In this document: piece after piece, positions 10,801 through 13,978 of the stretch
How positions within the stretch are numbered: position 1 is the first letter of the stretch
How the letters are laid out: each line of letters begins with the position of its first letter
Assembly (NCBI GenBank): GCA_001584585.1
Contig: LSYV01000205.1
Coordinates: 26,816 to 40,793, forward strand
Length of the DNA: 13,978 nt
Direction of reading: 5' to 3'
DNA from: Gonium pectorale
Taxonomy: Eukaryota; Chlorophyta; Chlorophyceae; Chlamydomonadales; Volvocaceae
Position numbers and translations under genes: made by a program
Notes under the pieces: generated by a model
Databases searched by the model: none
Seen by the model: only the letters and a program-made list of their open reading frames with translations
Told to the model about the DNA's origin: nothing

Positions 10801-13800
10801 CATGCACCCAGCAGTTGTCTCATAAGTGCATCCCTCACGGACACGTTTGGACAACAAAATTCAGGGAGAAGCTATCTTCGGGACAGTGTGAACACTATCC
10901 CCTCACCAACAACACCACGTACTCCCTAGCAGGTAAGCAGGTAAGCACGGCATTACGACTGCGGCACAGATGTTAACACACTGGTACTTACGGCGGGCAA
11001 GGCACTTCATGTACAGATTGCGGCTTGCAATAAAATCCAGGGCGGCAGTCAAACGACGCACTCGAGTTGGGGCAGTATTTGCCACCCCTGCATACGCACA
11101 ACTCGTTTCAAGACTTGCAGGCAGGCGAGCATGAGGAAACAACTGCAAATGTCAGAAACTGACTTTGCAGAGGGCATATAGGTAGTCATGGTAGCTGCGT
11201 GCCAGAAATTGATCAGGGGAGTGGTGGGAATTGGGCAAGAGGGAACAGCTCATCTCCACCCCACCGTGGACTTACTCGCAGGCATTGCGATATGTTGAGC
11301 TGTTTTGGGGGCAGTAGTTGCCGCGCCTCGGTCCGTCACCCCTCCGAAGTCTCTCAAGCTTGGAAGTCAAGGTTTCCTACAGGAACTTCCGCATGGTTTC
11401 TAGGGATAAAATACCGTAGAAGATACGACAGTGTTGAGGAGGGTGTGTGTGTGCATGGGGGCAGCACCGGTTAGGGTGCTTCGACACATCAGCGTGTTCA
11501 TTCTGGGTATGAACAAATGCAAAAGGCACATACTGGCCACTTCACCTTCGGATCATACATCCAGCTGTTGGCGCACGGTCACAAGTGGATTGGCAGAGTG
11601 GATAGCCATGTGGGCACGAAGGGGTCGTGGATGCAGGTCAGGCTGTCAGCAACTCGTCATGTGCTGGGCAGTGCTTCTTGTCGGATAGATGGGTCTGGAC
11701 GGTGAGCAGCTATTACAACCCAGCTCCATACAGCAGAACAGGCCAAGACGAGAGGCGGTCGCCCCAGCCCACCAGCACCACTGGGCACTACTGGAACGCA
11801 CTCGGTGTAATTGCAGCTGATGGGTTGGAGTGCCCGGGGGCTGCAGAAGGAGCCCGGCGGGCAGGGGAGATTCACGGCTGGCGTGGGGCAATAGGCCCCG
11901 GCGGGGCAGTCCAAGCTGGTCTCGTTATATACCTACGTACGGCAACCCATCCAGGTAGGTCACCAAAGGGGCACATGTCCGTGCGATGTTGGCATACCCA
12001 AAGGTCTGACATACAGAGGTGTGCACCTAGAACCCAATGCATGTAAGATTTTGATGTCCACTATTGCCTGTACATAGTAAAAAATGACAACTGCGCTCCA
12101 ACGCCTTTTCCCCCGTCTGTCACCCACCTGTGCGCCCGAGCTGCCTTCGGGGCAGTACTGCCCGGGGATACATGGCACGCACACCGCCCGCAGCTGCACC
12201 GAGGTTGGGTCGTCGGAGAGCAGGCCGTGGAAGGCCTGGCGTGAGCAGATGGTGCCGGCCGGACAGACGTTGATGTAATCGGCACTGGCTCCCAATGGGG
12301 CGTAGGTGCAGGGGCAGCCTGGCCGTGTGGCTTTGCTGGTGGCGCCCCCCAGCAGCCGCACATCCATGCGGGGGCACAGCACGGCCTGGCTGCCTCCCAT
12401 GAGGGTGGCTGCAACAGCCTGTGGAGCGGGTAGGATAGGACAGCAACAGCCTGTCTGACCAAAGAAGACCTTGGTGGTGTGCACGCATGTGGTGGCAGCA
12501 TGCACACAGGGAAGGGTGGACGCCAGTGCCAGGCACAGTCTACGGGGGATTCGGCAAAGCACGCCTAATGACCGTATCTATCTGATCATTTACAGGCTCG
12601 AGCCCAAGCACACTTCCGCAGCGATGGTGTGGCGCATGCAGTGGCTGCGATTTTGCACATGGCGATAGAGGCAATGCTGCCAGGCCATGGGGGCATGGTG
12701 TAGGTAGAATGACTTGTGCCCACAGTCCAAATCGCAAGCAATCACACATACACCCAACAACAGTACTAACTCCTCTGCTCTGCATCCTACCGTAAGGGGC
12801 AGAGGCCAAACCATGGGTTCGACCCCACTGGCCTTTCTGTACACGTTTGTAACTGCAATGGGTACATAGGTGCTGTTGATAAAAGAGTTTGACCCGCCAC
12901 CCTGCAGAAAGTACGACTCCAGGGCGAACTCGGTAAGGTCTTCCGCGTACACCTGCACAATGCAAATTGCATGCCAAGCGGTTGATAAAGGGCATAGCTA
13001 TGAGCCTGTCATTGACAATAAAGTGCAGACACTTCCTGATTACACTGCTGGCTATATCATCACATGATCTTGAAATCACTCATCGTGAGTAATACATACA
13101 GCCACCCACCATTGTCAAAGCACATGGATCGGTGCTGTTACGCCTGAGCGGTTTAAGCACGAAGGCCAGCTCCACGGCGTTGCTCAGCAGATCAGGTAGC
13201 GATAGGTTGGAGAGGCTGGCGCCCGCCGTTGCTGTTAAGGACGTATATGACATCACTGAAGAACTGCCTGCAGGCATCACTAAACCATATGCCGTGGCAA
13301 TCTGCCCCACCAAATCACTGATTGGCCCGCTGGGGCACTTGGGAAAGCAGCTCGTTGATAGAGCGTCCTGGTCGGTGAAGCACCGTGTGCAGGGCTGCGT
13401 AGGGCGGGCGGGGGGCGGACGGATGGGGGCGCCACAGGGATCTACTGGGGTCTGTGCCTAAGTGCCTGTTGCCCTTCTCACATTGGGGGCTCCGTGCGCT
13501 GGATGCGGTTGGGTAGGGGTCAGGGAAGGGTCGGCGGGATTGGCGGGGCCGTTTGACGTTTGTTACATTATGACTAATGAGACATGCACCCTATACTGGG
13601 TGGAGACGTTCTGCTTGTTCTGAACGCCTTTGCATTCATGCATGTATTGCGCTTCAAACGCTACATGGATGGAGCGTTACTACTCTGGGGGCATGATACC
13701 CTGTTCCGGGCACAGCCTGTGCGGAATCCGTGATGTATGGTTTGGGGGAGAGACTGTCCACATCACACGGTGCAGTTTCTGTTCTAGCGGGTTTCGCTGC

Positions 13801-13978
13801 AGTGTTAGTTTTTCTTGCTGGGGGCTTGAAATGAAATGAATAAATGAAAAGTTAGTGCATGGGATTGTGGTAGATCATTAAAAATGTGCTGTGCAGTAAA
13901 AATGAGCCCAACCAGGGTACGGTGCGTCATACAGCTCGATAAAGGCCCCTCTCATGATGACTGGGTTAGAGGGGTCAG
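1843..13978 (-). CDS. ABCG24/28-type half ABC transporter, multi-exon, 5' end beyond window
   Basis: Membrane ATP-binding-cassette transporter with order Cys-rich ectodomain, membrane segment, nucleotide-binding domain, six-helix membrane domain, as in plant ABCG24/ABCG28 relatives. The substrate cannot be told. Exons inferred from splice sites and reading phase: 13913-13978 (partial), 13110-13444, 12791-12952, 12128-12418, 11802-11920, 11276-11326, 10992-11087, 10093-10573, 9821-9954, 9600-9656, 9176-9318, 8835-8908, 8339-8580, 7646-7745, 7226-7270, 7028-7105, 6716-6892, 6468-6554, 5639-6173 (SINE-interrupted), 5378-5494, 4853-5077, 3619-3771, 2470-2566, 2062-2264, 1843/1847-1956. All junctions keep frame once the SINE is discounted. 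Motifs seen: GPSGCGKST (Walker A), VPQED (Q-loop), ISGGERRR (signature), VLFL joined to DEPTTGLDS (Walker B/D-loop), VVHQPS (H-loop). Oddities: a SINE in the helix 1 exon, one GC-AG intron, and a stop at 1843-1845 that may be spliced away. Family call is firm; single boundaries are less so. Confidence 0.9.
2567..3618. other. 1.05-kb intron with unassigned open frames
   Basis: It lies between the exons for helix 5 and the Tyr-rich loop. It contains a tandem duplication of a 15-nt unit (TCCGGTTTGTGGTG plus C/G, 2690-2719) and a plus-strand open frame at 2780-3397 (205 codons) with a single CHVC pair and no domain I recognise. Overlapping open frames on both strands suggest GC-rich sequence or a worn transposon fragment rather than a gene. 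Confidence 0.5.
3772..4852. other. 1.08-kb intron, no gene recognised
   Basis: It lies between the exons for helix 4 and helix 5. It contains an imperfect inverted repeat at about 3890-3915 (TCCAGTGCAA / TTGCATTGGA, one mismatch) and a plus-strand open frame at 4160-4771 (203 codons) without recognisable motifs. It may hold degraded transposon sequence. Confidence 0.5.
5078..5377 (-). other. GC-AG intron in the membrane domain
   Basis: The donor reads CCAG followed by GCAAGC and the acceptor CTGCAG. Both flanks are phase 0 and join helix 2 to the loop before helix 3. No GT donor nearby preserves both the helix and the frame. GC-AG introns with an AG|GCAAG donor are a known minor spliceosomal class. 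Confidence 0.65.
5686..5696. repeat. Target-site duplication of SINE copy 1 (pair with 6044-6054)
   Basis: CCAGCAAGGAT occurs directly before the tRNA head and again directly after the tail at 6044-6054. Removing the SINE and one copy rejoins the ABCG exon in frame. Confidence 0.93.
5697..5769 (+). tRNA. tRNA-like SINE head, not a functional tRNA
   Basis: It folds as a cloverleaf: acceptor stem GCCAGTG/CACTGGC (7 bp), D-stem GCTT/AAGC, T-arm GCGGG-TTCGAAT-CCCGC. The anticodon stem CCGCC/GGCGG closes an irregular 6-nt loop CATGTT. The A box (TAGCTTAACTGG) and B box (GGTTCGAATCC) of the RNA polymerase III promoter are well kept. The 3' half resembles tRNA-Asn(GTT), but the anticodon loop is the wrong size. 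Because it heads a repeated element, I read it as the SINE's internal promoter. Confidence 0.7.
5697..6043 (+). mobile_element. tRNA-headed SINE, copy 1, inserted in a coding exon
   Basis: A 347-bp element with a tRNA-like 5' head (5697-5769), a short GC-rich hairpin (CCGTGC...GCACGG, 5771-5790), a unique body, and a short A/T-rich tail of AAATT-type units (about 6026-6043). It is flanked by a perfect 11-bp direct repeat, CCAGCAAGGAT, at 5686-5696 and 6044-6054, the target-site duplication expected from target-primed retrotransposition. It carries no protein-coding capacity, as usual for SINEs. Copy 2 (7976-8318) is identical apart from three internal differences and tail length, so both are recent. 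It lies antisense to the ABCG gene and interrupts the helix 1 exon. Confidence 0.93.
6468..7270 (-). other. Exons for the linker between ATPase and membrane domains
   Basis: Four small exons, 7226-7270 (15 codons), 7028-7105 (26 codons), 6716-6892 (59 codons) and 6468-6554 (29 codons), are all multiples of three and phase 0 at both ends. They encode an acidic, Pro- and Ala-rich stretch (for example EPPTEDPPKDV) with no recognised fold, as expected for the loop joining the nucleotide-binding and membrane domains. Donors are GTAAGT, GTACGG, GTATTG and GTCGGC; acceptors are TTGCAG, TTCACAG, ATGCAG and ATCACAG. The last two exons rest on splice logic and open frame only, so they are less certain. 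Confidence 0.6.
7271..7645. other. Intron 3' of the ATPase domain with an alternative exon extension
   Basis: The preferred donor GTGCAC (at 7645) keeps frame into exon 7226-7270. A stronger-looking donor GTAAGT at 7581-7586 would extend the exon to 7587 but shifts frame and gives a TGA at the later junction between exons 7028-7105 and 6716-6892. Confidence 0.45.
7766..7866. repeat. AT-rich degenerate TGGTAT-type repeat in intron
   Basis: Recurring GGTATTATGG, GGTATGATGAATGGTATTGATGG and TTGATGTTATTGATTA form a low-GC, degenerate simple repeat just upstream of exon 7646-7745. It has no coding value. Confidence 0.5.
7976..8318 (-). mobile_element. tRNA-headed SINE, copy 2, intronic
   Basis: A 343-bp copy of the same SINE in the opposite orientation, with tRNA head at 8247-8318 and AT-rich tail at 7976-7993. 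It is flanked by a perfect 13-bp target-site duplication, TCTGTACACGCTT (7963-7975 and 8319-8331). Differences from copy 1: one A fewer in the tRNA D-loop, a G/A change in the hairpin loop, and one substitution near the 3' end. It lies sense to the ABCG gene in the intron between exons 8339-8580 and 7646-7745. Its head begins 20 nt after the splice donor at 8337-8338. Confidence 0.93.
8247..8318 (-). tRNA. tRNA-like SINE head of copy 2, not a functional tRNA
   Basis: Same cloverleaf as copy 1 with one A fewer in the D-loop (72 nt). Acceptor stem, T-arm and both polymerase III boxes are intact and the 6-nt anticodon loop is the same. It would start transcription along the minus strand, towards the SINE tail and in the same direction as the host gene. 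Confidence 0.7.
8319..8331. repeat. Target-site duplication of SINE copy 2 (pair with 7963-7975)
   Basis: TCTGTACACGCTT flanks the element perfectly on both sides. The duplicated site is intronic, ending one base short of the 7-nt donor stretch read as GTGTGAG. Confidence 0.93.
10574..10991. other. 418-nt intron, nothing recognised
   Basis: It lies between the last Cys-rich exon and the long exon carrying the pre-ATPase membrane helix. The phase-2 and phase-1 flanks join to one codon (CC+G). No RNA gene, repeat or motif was seen. Confidence 0.55.
11327..11801. other. 475-nt intron, nothing recognised
   Basis: It separates exons 11802-11920 and 11276-11326; the donor GTGCGT and the acceptor ACCGAG give an in-frame GA+G codon. 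A further small Cys-rich exon inside cannot be excluded. Confidence 0.5.
12613..12736 (+). mobile_element. Diverged, 5'-truncated SINE remnant
   Basis: This stretch aligns to the body of the two full SINEs, starting at TTCCGCAGCGAT and ending near CCACAGTCCAAATCGCA (full copies: CCGCAGCCCAAAGCGCA), with shared landmarks such as GGCG(A/G)TAGAGG and CATGGGGG. It has many substitutions and small indels, no tRNA head, no tail and no visible target-site duplication. It lies in the intron between exons 12791-12952 and 12128-12418, in the same orientation as copy 1. It is an older insertion of the same family. Confidence 0.75.
13445..13912. other. Intron near the right edge, nothing recognised
   Basis: It lies between the partial edge exon (13913-13978, donor GTTGGG) and exon 13110-13444. 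Joining G to TA at these boundaries gives an in-frame Val codon. The donor is weak, so the exact boundary is uncertain. Confidence 0.45.

Larger units (their letters stand above)
10573..13978 (-). other. Exons for the cysteine-rich N-terminal ectodomain of the ABCG protein
   Basis: Eight exons upstream of the first membrane segment (13913-13978, 13110-13444, 12791-12952, 12128-12418, 11802-11920, 11276-11326, 10992-11087 and the very start of 10093-10573) give repeated modules of the type CPAGxxC, CPPGSFC, PGQYCPEG, GNYCPQNSS, GKYCPNSS and RPGFYC. These resemble the Cys/Gly/Pro-rich extracellular modules of plant ABCG24/28 and of many algal surface proteins. Several Asn-X-Ser/Thr sites (for example NSS, NYT, NST) suit a secreted, glycosylated region. 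Junctions use mixed phases 0, 1 and 2, all compatible. The signal peptide is expected beyond the right edge. The 13444 boundary was chosen because it matches the phase-1 end of the edge exon; 13457 is an alternative acceptor. Confidence 0.75.

Noticed and set aside
10731..10976. Plus-strand open frame of 81 codons
   Set aside because: Lies in the intron 10574-10991; no recognisable motif and no splice or start context.
13630..13839. Cysteine-rich plus-strand open frame of 69 codons
   Set aside because: Cys-rich by composition, but there is no supporting domain or neighbour and it lies in a minus-strand intron.
1..13978. Bacterial-style operons, CRISPR array, or viral genes
   Set aside because: No spaced direct-repeat array, no uninterrupted long genes and no viral motifs were seen; the coding signal is intron-split and eukaryotic throughout.

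Overview
The window looks like nuclear DNA of a chlamydomonadalean (volvocine-type) green alga. The reasons are dense short introns with GTGAGT/GTGCGT/GTAAGT donors, CTGAC-like branch sites, many small mostly phase-compatible exons, a long (ACC)n microsatellite, and tRNA-headed SINEs with an AAATT-type tail. The species cannot be named from this sequence. No plus-strand gene was recognised; every coding exon I can support lies on the minus strand and is read from right to left.

Layout in transcription order. From the right edge (13978) to about 10093 are exons for a cysteine-rich extracellular region ending in a membrane segment. From about 10260 to 7646 are exons for a complete ABC nucleotide-binding domain, with Walker A, Q-loop, ABC signature, Walker B, D-loop and H-loop spread over seven exons. 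From 7270 to 6468 are small exons for a poorly conserved linker. From 6173 to 2062 are exons for a six-helix ABCG-type membrane domain, followed by a short cytosolic tail exon (1847-1956). This is an ABCG24/ABCG28-type half transporter. From 1766 to the left edge, exons encode at least three ankyrin repeats and continue off the window.

The transporter has an apparent stop at 1843-1845, but that stop lies within a GTAAGAG donor. An 80-nt intron-like segment (1767-1846) would join the transporter to the ankyrin exons in frame. The most economical model is therefore one gene encoding an ABCG transporter with a cytosolic C-terminal ankyrin domain. Two very closely spaced tandem genes remain possible.

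Two nearly identical, recently inserted SINEs (5697-6043 on plus, 7976-8318 on minus) carry perfect target-site duplications. The first sits inside the exon for transmembrane helix 1, adds 358 bp (not a multiple of three) and introduces a stop after a few codons. Unless it is spliced out or heterozygous, this copy of the gene is broken. The second sits in an intron 20 nt from a splice donor. A third, old, 5'-truncated SINE remnant lies at 12613-12736. The larger introns (2567-3618, 3772-4852, 261-1040) hold no gene I can recognise.
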